Assembly: GCF_015706575.1 (NCBI RefSeq) | Contig: NW_024037072.1 | Coordinates: 23,623,162-23,687,161 of the forward strand | From: Patiria miniata | Taxonomy: Eukaryota; Echinodermata; Asteroidea; Valvatida; Asterinidae | DNA: 64,000 nt | Reading direction: 5' to 3' | Shown here: positions 24,868 to 35,805 of the stretch, piece by piece | Numbering within the stretch: the first letter of the stretch is position 1 | How the letters are laid out: the number at the start of each line of letters is the position of its first letter | Notes under the pieces: generated by a model | Databases searched by the model: none | What the model was told of the DNA's origin: nothing | Seen by the model: only the letters and a program-made list of their open reading frames with translations | Program-made: the position numbers and the translations under genes

Positions 24868-25721
24868 TCAAGACTGCGACAATGGTTCAATTCGCACATG
24901 CTCAAATACACGGAAGTGTATGTAGACCGCTTAACATTACATCAGACATGCAAACTGAGTCTCTAGATGACATTTCCAATCAGTTCCTCCCTACAAACAC
25001 AGCGACTACAGTGTCAATGTACATGTACATGTACCAAAATTCCGGGCTGGGATATACTATTGGTACAACAAAATAGCTATCAGTTGATGATTAACATGCG
25101 CAAACAACAGAAACGAATAATAAGCTCCAGATTGTGTCGATCCACTTAATCATTCCGATTCCCAAGGAACTGGTGAGGAGGGAGACAAATGTGATCCGTA
25201 TCTGTTACAAATCCGCGGCAGTAATTTTTCTTTGTACAACTTGGCAGGGTTGAATCTGACACCACAATGTGTTGACAAATGAACCCACTCACAATCCTTC
25301 TCATAGAAACCAACCTCAAATAAACAGGGATTTCATTTCAATCATCCTGCGCTATCTTGTGAATTACAGTACTCCAAACCAAACCTAACCTATTGCCCTG
25401 AATTCTTTGCATCTTTTTTTTTTCTTGATTTTGGCATCACATACATGTACATGTACCGGTAGTTCCAAAGGTTCATTTTGCGTTTGCAAGGTGTACTTTG
25501 TACTTACACTTACAGTATGGATATGACATTTACATGTGTAAACAATTCATCACCCCCATGAAAGAAATCAGAATTGATTTAAACATTTTCACAAGCATTT
25601 AAACAGATGAGCCCACATTAAAAAATATATGTTTAATAATCAACCTGCAATTCAGTTTTATTTTACACAGAATCAATTAAATTCAGGATGTTAGTAATCT
25701 ATTTACTTTGAACAGCATTCA

Positions 25722-25909
25722 TAAAGCCCGGTTCATACTCGGCGCGAAAGCGAACGCGAACACGAATTTGTGACGTCAGGACAGGTTTTCGCGCTGCGAA
25801 TTCGCAAAAGTTGAACACATTTCAACTTCGGCAAATTTCGCAGTGAATGCTCCCCTGACGTCAAATTCGCATCGCATTCACTTTCTTGCCGAGAATAAAC
25901 CGGGCTTTA
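25722..25909. mobile_element. Miniature transposon, TAAAGCCCGG ends
   Basis: About 188 bp, bounded by TAAAGCCCGGTTCATACTCG and CGAGAATAAACCGGGCTTTA, which are inverted repeats. The interior is CpG-rich (GGCGCGAAAGCGAACGCGAA), unlike the AT-rich surroundings. Only one copy is in this window. Confidence 0.82.
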
Positions 25910-26246
25910 GAAGCACGGTCTTCACCTATATTTCTTTCAGTGACAGGAAACTGTATCTATCGAGTAAACTGTATACAATGTATACGTTGTATTTACCTTC
26001 AAAGTCTTCACTTGCTTAGATGAAATCTGACACATGTTCAGGTAACAGTGCCGTTCACTTTATCATGTGGATGACTACATACATGTACACCATAATCAAA
26101 GAAATAATTGAGAAAAAATGGACTTTGTCACACTGGCTTCGAACTCAATGCCACACGTTTAACAGTGTGATTTGGGTCAAGTCAATTAAATCTGTGAGTG
26201 GCAGCTACTGAATACACCTGTTTACAAACAGCTTAACTTATTTAAT

Positions 26247-26790
26247 TTAAAGCTATAGTCCATCATTTGCAGCCATCCGAAAAGTAAATGGCGTAATTAT
26301 TGTTGAAAAACATACTTGGTTGAAAGATAGTAAGTGGACTAAACTCCCTGTGAAATTATTCTTTCTGGCAAGCTGTCGTTTTGAAGTAATCAACGAAAGA
26401 AGGCCTTTCCAACGGTGCATCTTAAGACGCACCATAGGAAAATTTAAATTAGTAGTTCATTTTTTTGTTCTTCGGCAAAGCGCGCGCAAGCATTGGCACG
26501 ACGCACACGCGGTTGCTATAATTCATCGGATCAGTGCGCGACATCGCGTAGCTGCAATCAACTCAGTGAGAACGTGTCTCGGACACTGAATTCAGGCCCA
26601 ATTCAAAACATGATTCGGCAACTTTTGATTTGAAATTGAGATCCTAGAATACTGTTTTTCTCGGAATATACAGCTGAAGCTGAGCTGAAACTTCATCAGG
26701 TTAGTTGTTCAGTATCTTTCATTAGATTTTGAACACTTTTATTGCTTCAAATGAACAAAATGCACAAATTACAAATGATGGACTATATCT
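26247..26790. mobile_element. Miniature transposon, family C copy 1
   Basis: About 544 bp. The end TTAAAGCTATAGTCCATCAT is matched in inverse by ATGATGGACTATATCT. The interior has a CpG-rich block (GCGCGCGCAAGC) and GAACGTGTCTCGGAC, shared in order and orientation with 50148-50702. Confidence 0.88.
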
Positions 26791-27106
26791 GTAAGACGCG
26801 CTGTGGATCTCACTCACGCTCTTTTATGCCTTGTCAGCTTTTTTTGTAATGCGATTCTCCTGTAACAAAAGCTGCTCTCCACATGCTCTTCTGAAATTTC
26901 TAATTTTTTTTGTTCTTATAAATATTCAATTGATATGATTTATTATAAATGAAAACCCTTTTTCTCTTTTTCGGATTCCTGCAAACCTCTGAAAAGGTTT
27001 TGATTTTGGGTCGCTTCTTTAGTTCTAACACAACAAAAAGAAAATACTTTGACATTTACTAGATAATTATTCCTTTGAGATTTGAAGGTTTGCATGGTGA
27101 AGGGCA

Positions 27107-27243
27107 ATAATAAGGTAAGTTGTTGTGGTAGCACCATGTGACAAAATCTCTTTTGTGAGTATGTGTTCTTTTTCAGAACCACACATACTCACAAAGGAGA
27201 TCTTGCCACATGGTGCTATCGCAACAACTTACCTTATAATTAT
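27107..27243. repeat. Hairpin-forming inverted repeat
   Basis: Two arms of about 58 bp (27107-27165 and 27183-27243) are near-perfect reverse complements around a 17-base loop. The left arm reads AAGGTAAGTTGTTGTGGTAG and the right arm CTATCGCAACAACTTACCTT. It may be a very small fold-back element; no second copy was noticed. Confidence 0.85.
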
Positions 27244-27467
27244 TCCTTTACCAAACATGTCTCATTGTAAAATAAACTACTTTAAAGAAAAAAAGGAAAT
27301 GTAACCCCAAAACAGTAAGGGTGGAGCAACTATTAACCCATCCTATACAGTGATATATTCAACTGGGGGTGTCTTGTGGAGTTATCTCCTAAGATGTAAG
27401 TTGTAAAACGGCAGGCATCACTTTTTCAATTACAGTTTTGTAATCAGATTGGAAATTAACAAAACCT

Positions 27468-27577
27468 TTTTTATTATTATTTCTTATTTTAACTGGGTAG
27501 CCCATTCAGTGGAATCCACTGGTCTCCAATGGGGCCCAGTAAAGAGAAGACAATGTGAAGAAATTACAGTTAAGGGG
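27468..27577 (-). mobile_element. Truncated SINE copy
   Basis: TTAACTGGGTAGCCCATTCA followed by GTGGAATCCACTGG and GAAGACAATGTGAAGAAA match the 3' part of the complete SINE at 29365-29630. The tRNA-like head is missing, as in a 5'-truncated insertion. Confidence 0.8.
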
Positions 27578-28013
27578 GTAATCATCATGTGTAGCCACTT
27601 ATACCGGTAAGTTGCCTTGAACAATGACTAATAATTTTGACAGAAGACAGCAAACAAAACAGCCTCACTAAACAATTGTGCGACTGATTGATTACAAAAG
27701 AAACTAATCAACCCATTAGCCACTGTAGCGCTTGAAACCGCCCGAGCACTCTACGGTTTTACGGATTTGTCAGTGAATAAACACAATGTAATACAATGTA
27801 GTACAGGACAGGTGCTCGTGGGTTAAACAGTAAACCATTGGCAATCAAATGATGCATCACAAACGAGAAATTACCTGAAGTTGCCTGGTAACACAAGCCA
27901 AATGTATATTAAACGTCCAGCAAAAACAAGTTGGTCAGACATGTTCAATTCAATTCAATGCAATGTTTTTTTTTTATTCATCCACAAACTAAACTGAAAA
28001 TTAGTGGTGTGCA

Positions 28014-28638
28014 TTTACGGGTAGTATGGGAACCTATTGAAGTAAACCATGGGTACCTGGTAGCCCAGGTTGGACGACGTCTTCGTTGCATTGTGAATGA
28101 CGTCCAGGGTAAAAATTCCACCACCATAGCGAAAAAAATTTTAACACATTTTTTTTCATATTTTTACCTGACGGAGGAAGCTGAAATTTCGCTTACAAAT
28201 TCCTTATGTCCAGAATTGTGCCTGCGCTGGGTTTAGAAAAGGCAAATATGTCCGTGGGCGGTGTGTTTACCGAAAATAAACCGCAAGTTCTACTGAAAAA
28301 CATTTTCAGTTCCAACTCTCCGCGTGAAGACGTACACGCGCGTAATCTTCACACGGGGCCGTTCGTACTGAACATGTTTTCAACAAAAGCGTGGAATTGC
28401 GGTTTATTTTCAGTAAACACGCCGCCCGTGGACATATTTGCCTTTTCTTAACCTAGCGCAGGCACAATTCTGGACACAAGGAATATGTAAGCAAAATTTC
28501 AGCTTCCTTCGTCAGGTAAAAATATGCAAAAAATGTGTTATAATTTTTTTCGCTATGGCAGGAGAGATTCATACCCTGGACTCCGTTGCGTGTACACAAC
28601 GGAGTCCAACCTGGGCTAGGGTACCTAGGTACCCGTAA
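28014..28638. mobile_element. Large fold-back (palindromic) element
   Basis: About 620 bp; left and right halves are imperfect reverse complements centred near 28330. Examples are CCAGAATTGTGCCTGCGCTG against CGCAGGCACAATTCTGG, and CAAATATGTCCGTGGGCGG against CCGCCCGTGGACATATTTG. Open frames in it simply reflect the palindrome. Confidence 0.9.
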
Positions 28639-29083
28639 AAGAAAGCCAACCCCTAAATTCAATCCTGGAAGTTGTCTGAAGGGCTAGGTTTACGGTGTAA
28701 ACTGAAACTTTCGCGAGCGTCACCTGTGACATGTTAAAATGCACATAAACGTGACATCTGTTTTGATTTTCAGCATAGCCAGGTTTTCATTTGAAAATGG
28801 CTTTCAAAACCCTTCTTTTTCATTGTCTGAGCAGTAACTAAGTAATTTGTAAAGTTGATTACCGGTACCCAATCCCATAATCTGGAACCGGTTCCTGACA
28901 TTAGCTGTCGGGTACCCGGTTCTGATGCACAGCCCTACTGAAAAGCAACTAGCATGCTTACACCATGTTGCTAACGTCTCATCAGTTGTGGATCCTTTCA
29001 CAAACTTGGCTGCTTCAAGATTATTTTTTTTACAAATATGGACAAAAAGCTGAAACAGGACCCCCCCCCAAAAAAAAACTTAC

Positions 29084-29135
29084 CAATGTCCTGCTCAGTT
29101 TCTGAATCTTCCCTTCCAATGGTGGTTTGCCCCTC
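29084..29135 (-). CDS. STARD9: Exon: FHA core, TIGRED
   Basis: A 52-base exon, residues 418-435, with EGQTTIGREDSETEQDI. TIGRED is the conserved FHA Gly-Arg motif of kinesin-3 proteins. The acceptor is TTTTGTACAG and the donor is ATTG|GTAAGT. It was placed by homology and confirmed by phase on both sides. Confidence 0.92.
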
Positions 29136-30594
29136 CTGTACAAAAGACACAACATTTTTTTTAGCTTTCTGTTTTTAAATGTTTTTGATTTCAAACATGT
29201 CGGTAAATTATACCATGGGTGACATGAAACATGACTTGCTGACATAAAAAAAATGTAGTTACTTTAGTCATACAGTACAGGGTGTTAAAAAAAAAAAGAA
29301 CCCTCAAAGCACACTCTTTTTCACAGCTTTTAAAAAATACATCGCAAATATATCGATTTTTATTTTATTTTTATTTATTTCTTATTTTAACTGGGTAGCC
29401 CATTCAGTGGAATCCACTGATCTCCCATGGGGCCGAGTAAAAAGAAGACAATGTGAAGAAAGTACAGTTTTAGAGGTGGGAGGAAAAGCCCAGAAGAGTA
29501 TTCTGAGGAAAACCCACGGAATCAGGTAGGGACTGAAAACCCAATCCACATATTGGCCCAGGCAGGATTCGAACCCGGGTCACAGCGGTGGAAGGCGAGG
29601 AAAGTACCGTTACGCCAACCTGCCTCCCCTATCGATACACGCTTAGAGAGTATATTTCAACACCGAATAAATGTTTCCTTACAGGTAAGTATTTATTGAG
29701 TTATGGCCTATTGAATACAAGTACCGCTTTTTCGTTTTTTCTTCTTCTTCTTCTTCTTCCATAAAGAATATCCCTCTTAGGAAGTGAATAGCTCCCGAAG
29801 ATTATCGTACTGAATACAGTGCAAAGAGTGCGATGTGGGGACAAAAATTCACAAAAAGAGGAGTGCAGAAAAAGTAACAAGAAGTTGCCCGAAACCACCA
29901 ATCACTCTCTTTTTTTTTTTTATTCTTTAGGGGTCATCCATAATTTTCAACATTTTCAAAAGCATACAAAACTTGTTTGTTTTGGTAGAAGCCCCCCCCC
30001 CCCTTGAAAGAGTACTGTCAAAAATGCTGGTTTTGAAAGATATCCCAGAACAGTTCATGCATAGCGCTGCCAATAGTTATGGAATGTTTGTGTCGTAGGC
30101 TAGGCACACAAGGTGTTTGCCGTACTCACACGCATACATCAATTCATCGCTACAAAAGTGGAGGCTGAAAAAGTCTATATCGCGTATGTTTGTCATCTGC
30201 GCGTAGCGAAGCTGAATGACAAATATGGCTGCACGCATGAATCGCGAGCTGGTCGGGATTTTGCCAAGTTGAGGTATCGGGGTTTTCATGAATGATCTTC
30301 TGAAATCCCATTACAAAACAAAACACTGAACCGAAAATATTGATATATTGACAAAATTTCAAAAGCAAAAATGGGTTATAAACCCCTCCCTCGAGCGCAC
30401 ATTTTGTACGCTTTTGAGAATGTTGGTAATTATGGGTGACCCCTTTGTGAGTAAACACAAAGTAATACAATGTAGTACAGTTGCTAACAAGATCAACAAA
30501 ATCTATCTCTGAAAGAGCCATAATCCCTTAAATTCCAAACCACCCCTTTGTTAATCAGGCCCCGCCCCTTTAAAGGCAACTTAATGCAACGTAC
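29136..30594 (-). other. 1.5-kb intron with a SINE and a lone element end
   Basis: Contains the SINE at 29365-29630 and, at 29277, a lone TACAGGGTGTTAAAAAAAAA end resembling the fold-back element family. The rest, including 29.7-30.5 kb, shows only short homopolymers. Confidence 0.75.
29365..29630 (-). mobile_element. tRNA-derived SINE, apparently full length
   Basis: Read on the minus strand from 29630, it begins with a tRNA-like head. The A box TGGCGTAACGG fits TRGYNNARNGG at every position, and the B box GGTTCGAATCC fits its consensus too. A body containing GAAAACCC/TCCCACCTC-type sequence follows, then an A/T-rich tail near 29365. These boxes are the internal RNA polymerase III promoter. 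Related pieces are at 27468, 35806 and 44216. Confidence 0.88.
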
Positions 30595-30714
30595 CATGAG
30601 GTGATAGAGTATGATACCAGTGCTGAGTAAGTCATCGTCTATTCCAATCAGATGAGGCAGTTCTGACTCCACTATCACGCCCATGCTTTCCCTCCGGATG
30701 CCCACATTGCACTC
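30595..30714 (-). CDS. STARD9: Exon: start of the FHA domain region
   Basis: Residues 378-417, phase 0 at both ends. RRESMGVIVESELPHLIGID followed by DDLLSTGIILYHL is the entry to the kinesin-3 FHA domain (LPHLxxxxxDxLSTGVxLYHL). The form agrees best with STARD9. The acceptor is TTTCTTCTTCAG and the donor is ATG|GTACGT. Confidence 0.95.
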
Positions 30715-32061
30715 CTGAAGAAGAAAAAAAATGTAAACAATATTAAAACAAATTCCTTCAGCAATTTTTGGCTAAAAAACCTTACTGGATCAAACAAAAT
30801 CTTGAAACCTCAAGAGACTCAACAACAAATGTGACCCGCTCCACAAAAATGAGTCTGTTGTGGCAAAACTGACATTTTGAGTTAACTACATTAATAAAAT
30901 GGGAATGAAATAAGCTTTCATTTGGTATATCATGGGCCTCTCTAGGGCGTTTGGTTGCACTGTTGTGACTTTTTTAATTCTGTCAAGTTTTTGCGAAGCA
31001 AGAAATGTCTCAATGAAGAAAAAAGGGTTTAAAAATTACAAATACACTGTAACTAACCAAGAAAATCACCAAAAATCATAAATTTGTTAGTCTTTTTCTT
31101 ACAATATTTAAATTTCTGTGTAAGATATCTGAACTAAAACTATCAAACAACCAAAATAAAACAAAAACAAAAAATCCAAATTTTGAGCAAATTTTCACTG
31201 TTTCCATTTAAAAGTGGTGAAAGCTGGAATTCAAGCTATGCGACATCAGACTCATTTTTGCAGAGTGGGTCACAAATGTCCACACTTTCACTTGTAAATT
31301 TACCATTCTTTGTCATTTAGGAACTTCAAAAAAAGGTAAAAAATGGACTTTTGATAACAAATGGAATTTTATACAAATAACGAATGTTTGTCAGTGCAAT
31401 GGTAAGAATATTTTCATGACGTGACAGATGGAATGTTCCATTCCGCCTCGTGGAATGGAACATTCCATATGTCACCTCATGAAATTATTCTTATCATTGC
31501 ACGAATGTGAAACACTCATCATTTGTTTTATACAACAAATGCGCGTCATCTGATTGGTCAGATCGAGCCGCCAAAAGTGTGACCGTGCAATGGAACTTTC
31601 ATTTGCTGTGGAATGAAAGTTCTATTTTTGTCGTTGGGACAAATAATTCAGTGACACGTGATCAACGACCGTCCAATCAGATGACGGGGATTTATTCAGA
31701 CGCTGTATAATACATTCAAAGATCGAGTGAAATATTTATCATACAACGCTTAAATAAATCCCCGTCATTTGATTGGTGGGTCGTTGATCAAGTGTCATTT
31801 AATTATTCGTTCCAACACACAGGCAAAAATAAAAGTTCCATTCAACGGAAGTTCCATGATCTTACTTTTGATGATGAGGATTTATTCAGGTGTTTAAACC
31901 AAATGTTTCACATTTGTGCAATGGGAAGAATAATTTCATTCGGTAACAGATGGAATGTTCCATTAGCAGATATGTTCCTCGTCGCAGATAACCACTGGCC
32001 CAAATAATTGTTATTAATCTGTTGATCTCCTTAATCTAAATTTTATACCAACTCCACTCGC
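30715..32061 (-). other. 1.3-kb GC-AG intron with nested palindromes
   Basis: The donor is GCGAGT and the acceptor is TTTCTTCTTCAG. The middle (31398-31970) is a compound palindrome; the remainder is AT-rich with nothing recognised. Confidence 0.8.
31398..31970. repeat. Compound nested palindrome (ATGGAATGTTCCATT)
   Basis: Two palindromes lie side by side. One is centred near 31445 (ACAGATGGAATGTTCCATTC against GGAATGGAACATTCCATATG). A larger one is centred near 31720 (CAATCAGATGACGGGGATTT against AAATCCCCGTCATTTGATTG). A third, direct copy of the first arm occurs at 31916-31965. It is likely an old fold-back transposon with a rearrangement. Confidence 0.82.
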
Positions 32062-32190
32062 CTGCATAATTCTGGCCGCCTCTCTCCACTTGTCTACCCA
32101 GGCCTCTGTCAGCTGGTCCACTTTCTGCTCGTTCTCGGCGAGCATCTTACTGATCGTCGCGTCTTGGACCAAGGAAGCTTGGGAGCTTGA
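32062..32190 (-). CDS. STARD9: Exon: neck/coiled coil with non-canonical GC donor
   Basis: Residues 335-377. It encodes SSSQASLVQDATISKML, then AENEQKVDQLTEAWVDKW and REAARIMQ, matching the ENExKxxxLTxxWxxKW block before the kinesin-3 FHA domain. The acceptor is TTATTCTCAG. The frame and homology require the exon to end at CAG followed by GCGAGT, a GC-AG intron. No GT donor nearby keeps the frame into the next exon. Confidence 0.9.
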
Positions 32191-33017
32191 CTGAGAATAA
32201 ATCAACAACCATTTTGTGACCGGTAATTGGTATTGGTACCGGTAATCAGTGTTGTAAGTCAAGTCCACTACAAATCCTCACAAGTCCTCACAAAACCATT
32301 CACTCCCAAGTCACAATCTGTTGAAATGAACTACAACAAAGGCATGTCTTTGTTATTGTTCATCTACTCTTACTTGTGACAGGACTTGTGCTTTACTTGT
32401 GAACAGAGCTGTGGACTAGTGAACTAGAGACTCGACTACAACACTGCAAGAAATGCACTCAGATCTGCACTAAATGGGGCAAGTGCCCTGCTCGTTATTT
32501 TTTAGTAGACCCAAGGACTAACTATGCCCTAGGCCGAGCTCCCCTGCATGGTTCAAGATAAGAGTATCAATGGGTCTCTTCCACTTTTTCTACTTAGTGG
32601 GTGTGTAGTTTTTAAACATTGGTACAATTTTTCACAGAGAAATCTACTTATAAAGAATAAAGAATGACTTCTAATCATTTTAACACAAGCTCTAAGCTTA
32701 AGCTTTAAGCCATGATAATTGGTATCAGGACCTGCAAAAAACAATTTCCATACAAAATCAGTTTGCAATATACATGTACCGGCAGGTGCATTTTAATTGG
32801 CAAGTACATGTACCAGTATTCATTCTTTTTATTTTTTTTCAACACTCTATGACAAAATCAACAGCCAAGGCCAATGTGTGTGTGTATTTCAAATGGGTAA
32901 ATATACACGACATCTTGCCAAAAGAGTATATGGATGTACTTTGCCACCCTAAATCCCAGGCAAATTAATTCCCCCCCCCCATAAAAAAGGTAGCACAAAA
33001 TAAGTTGGTTGACTTAC
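32191..33017 (-). other. 0.8-kb intron
   Basis: GT-AG intron with nothing recognised beyond ACCGGTA-type words near 32220-32245. Confidence 0.8.
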
Positions 33018-33095
33018 AAGACTGGCTGAATTGAGCAACGTCTTCAGACGATTGATCTCTGCCCGTAACTCTCGGATCAGTCTCACATTAGGATC
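33018..33095 (-). CDS. STARD9: Exon: kinesin neck helix
   Basis: Residues 309-334, phase 0 at both ends. DPNVRLIRELRAEINRLKT is the kinesin-3 neck coil (DxNxKLIRELRxEIxRLK). The acceptor is TTTGATAG and the donor is CTT|GTAAGT. Confidence 0.93.
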
Positions 33096-33126
33096 CTATC
33101 AAATGATAGAAACAAGTAACTATATA

Positions 33127-33655
33127 TTAAAGGGAAGATACAACATTTGCAAACATCAAAAAACAAAATGATCAAATTATCACGAAATATCTTACTCGAT
33201 TGTTAGGAATGACAGGCTTAAGTATCCTGTAAAAGCGTGGCTCCTGGTGTGCTGACATTTTCAAGAAAACTTGTGTCTTTCCAACGCTGGTCGGCCGACC
33301 AGCGTTGGAGAAAACTGTTTTTTTTTAAAGACTGCTCCTAATTTTTCACATTTAGTTATTCCGCATTTTCTTTGCAATTGATTAGACACCTGTGTGAAGG
33401 GGTTACCCACAAGCCTGCTAGACTGGTTCTCTGACCGTACAATTCCCCAAAGTCTATAAATTGCTCCGTTTCATCTTAAGTGGGGCCAGGGAACCAGACT
33501 GCAAGAACATGGTTGGCTTTCTTGGATTTCCCAGCATCTCCGAACCCAAAACGTGAAGCAAGTCAATTTAACAATACTTGCTATAACATACTAATCCTCC
33601 AAATCCATTTATTTCTGAAAATTGCAGCAAAAGCAAATGTTGTACATTCCCTTAA
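33127..33655. mobile_element. Miniature transposon, family B copy 2
   Basis: About 529 bp, inverted relative to the copy at 18147-18642. The ends are TTAAAGGGAAGATACAACAT and ATGTTGTACATTCCCTTAA. It carries a perfect 28-bp palindrome at 33281-33308, absent from the other copy. Confidence 0.88.
33281..33308. repeat. Perfect 28-bp palindrome
   Basis: CCAACGCTGGTCGG followed directly by its exact complement, with no spacer. It sits inside the family B transposon. Confidence 0.9.
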
Positions 33656-33799
33656 ACCAATTTCTCATTGACATGAAGGACTTTTCTCAGTGGGCGCCAA
33701 GGCTTAAGAATGCAACCCAAGGATCATAGGATGGAGCAAAAAGGCTCAAGGGGTACAACTGGAGGTCCATAGGGTGTAACCCAAGGCTCATAATGGGTG

Positions 33800-35125
33800 C
33801 ATCTCAAGGCTCATGAGGTGTAACCAAAGGCTCATGGGGTGCAACCCAAGGCTCATGGGGTGCAACCCAAGGCTCATCGGATGTGACCAAGGCTTTGGGT
33901 GCAATCAGAGGATCATGGGATGCCAACCAAGGCTCGGGGGGTTCACTCCAAGGGATCATGGGGTTCAACCCAAGGGATCATGGGGTTCAACCCAAGGGAT
34001 CATGGGGTTCCAAACAAGTCTCATGGGATGCAACCCAAGGCTCATCAGATGAGACCAAGGCTCATGGGGTGCAATCAGAGTTTCATGGGATGCAAACCAA
34101 GGCTCGAGGGGTGCAACCCGAGGCTCATGGGTTTCAACCCAAGGGATCATGCGACTCAACCCAAGAGATCACGGGGTTCAACCCAAGGGATCACAGGGTT
34201 CAACCCAAGAGATCATAGGGTTCAACGCAAGGGATCACAGGGTTCAACCCAAGAGATCACGGGGTACAACCCAAGGGATCACGGGGTTCAACCCAAGGAA
34301 TCACGGGGTTCAACCCAAGGGATCACGGGGTTCAACCCAAGGGATCACGGGGTTCAACCCAAGGGATCATGGGGTTCAACCCAAGGGATCATGGGGTTCA
34401 ACCCAAGGGATCACGGGGTTCAACCCAAGGGATCACAGGGTTCAACCCAAAAGATCATGGGGTTCAACCCAAGGGATCATGGGGTTCAACCCAAGAGATC
34501 ATGGGGTTCAACCCAAGGGATCATGGGGTTCAACCCAAGGGATCATGGGGTTCAACCCAAGAGATCATGGGGTTCAACCCAAGGGATCACGGGGTTCAAC
34601 CCAAGGGATCACGGGGTTCAACCCAAGGGATCACGGGGTTCAACCCAAGGGATCATGGGGTTCAACCCAAAGGCTCATGGGGTTAAACCCAAGGGATCAT
34701 GGGGTTCAACCCAAGGGATCACGGGGTTCAACCCAAGGGATCACAGGGTTCAACCCAAAAGATCATGGGGTTCAACCCAAGGGATCATGGGGTTCAACCC
34801 AATAGATCATGGGGTTCAACCCAAGGGATCACAGGGTTCAACCCAAGAGATCATGGGGTTCAACCCAAGGGATCATGGGGTTCAACCCAAGGGATCATGG
34901 GGTTTAACCCAAGAGATCACGGGGTTCAACCCAAGAGATCACGGGGTTCAACCCAAGAGATCATGGGATTCAACCCAAGAGATCATGGGATTCAACCCAA
35001 GAGATCATGGGGTTCAACCCAAGAGATCACGGGGTTCAACCCAAGGGATCATGGGGTTCAACCCAGGGATCACGTGGTTCAAGACAAGTCTCATGGGATG
35101 CAACCCAAGGTTCATGGTTTCAGCC
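33800..35125. repeat. 22-bp minisatellite, about 50 units
   Basis: The unit is GGGGTTCAACCCAAGGGAT followed by CAT or CAC, repeated head to tail with few changes from about 33940 to 35080. More diverged 21-22 bp units lie on the left. The unit has no stop codon in any plus-strand frame and 22 is not a multiple of 3, so all three plus frames stay open. Each gives a 22-residue peptide repeat. This explains a 438-codon open frame at 33899-35215, which should not be called a gene. The array lies in an intron of the minus-strand gene. Confidence 0.97.
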
Positions 35126-35166
35126 AGAGCCCGAAACCAAACGATCTTCATAAATACAACCCTGAC

Positions 35167-35264
35167 CTCATTTATCAATGGTTGGTTAATGATCCTCTTG
35201 GCACGTCTAGCATAGCGAAGAGTACTCATCGTTTCATTGAAGTAGGTGCTGGATGGAGATATTG
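35167..35264 (-). CDS. STARD9: Exon: motor alpha-6 and neck start
   Basis: Residues 276-308. It encodes ISPSSTYFNETMSTLRYARR and then AKRIINQPLINE, the end of the kinesin catalytic core (ETxSTLRYAxRAKxIxNxPxxNE). The acceptor is TTTTATTACAG and the donor is GAG|GTCAGG. A 22-bp minisatellite begins only about 40 bp into the following intron. Confidence 0.95.
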
Positions 35265-35338
35265 CTGTAATAAAACATAGAGAGGAATATGAGAACCATT
35301 AAAATTTTGTCTCCATACTAAATTCGCACCTTTCAGCA

Positions 35339-35790
35339 ACCTCCTCATCACCAGTAACATCATTATCACCATCACCATCATTATCACCACCATTTTCACC
35401 ACAATGATCACCATCATCACTATTATCCACAATCATACTATCATCACCATCATTAATCACCATAATCATGATAATAATCATCATCACCAGCTTCATCATC
35501 ATTGCACCCATACCCCTACCCACACTCATGCTTACATCACCATCTTCAATCACCATCATTGTTATCAGCATTATCACCGTCGCCATCATTATCACCCCCA
35601 TGATCATTTTTAGCATCATCTTTGTCATAACATCACCACTCTCACCACAGCCAGTACTGTAGTCACTATTGTAATCACCACAGCCACTTTTGATGTCTTC
35701 ACCATCTTCACCACTTCACCTTCATCATAATAATCATTAACTCCGTAATCACCAATCCATCATCAATATCACCACCACTATCAGCACAAG
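35339..35790. repeat. Degenerate CAT/ATC triplet tract
   Basis: About 450 bp dominated by CATCAC, CATTATCAC and similar triplets. It produces spurious His- or Ile-rich and Met/Val/Asp-rich open frames on the two strands. Confidence 0.9.
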
Positions 35791-35805
35791 TGCTGCAATA
35801 ACTAT

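Larger units (their letters stand above)
21572..29083 (-). other. 7.5-kb intron, repeat-rich
   Basis: The longest intron between mapped exons; it separates two FHA exons. It holds the elements at 22740-23060, 25722-25909, 26247-26790, 27107-27243, 27468-27577 and 28014-28638. Between 23.1 and 24.5 kb I see AT-rich sequence with recurrent GTAACAATGACAC-like words. The open frame at 24520-24867 is listed separately. Confidence 0.8.

Noticed and set aside
27931..28662. Several 66-101 codon frames on both strands
   Set aside because: They mirror one another because the region is a palindrome; no protein family is recognised.
33899..35215. 438-codon plus-strand open frame
   Set aside because: It is wholly the 22-bp minisatellite, which is stop-free in all three frames; there is no unique sequence, and it sits antisense in an intron.
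35299..35662. Met/Asp- or His/Ile-rich frames
   Set aside because: They arise from the degenerate CAT/ATC triplet tract.
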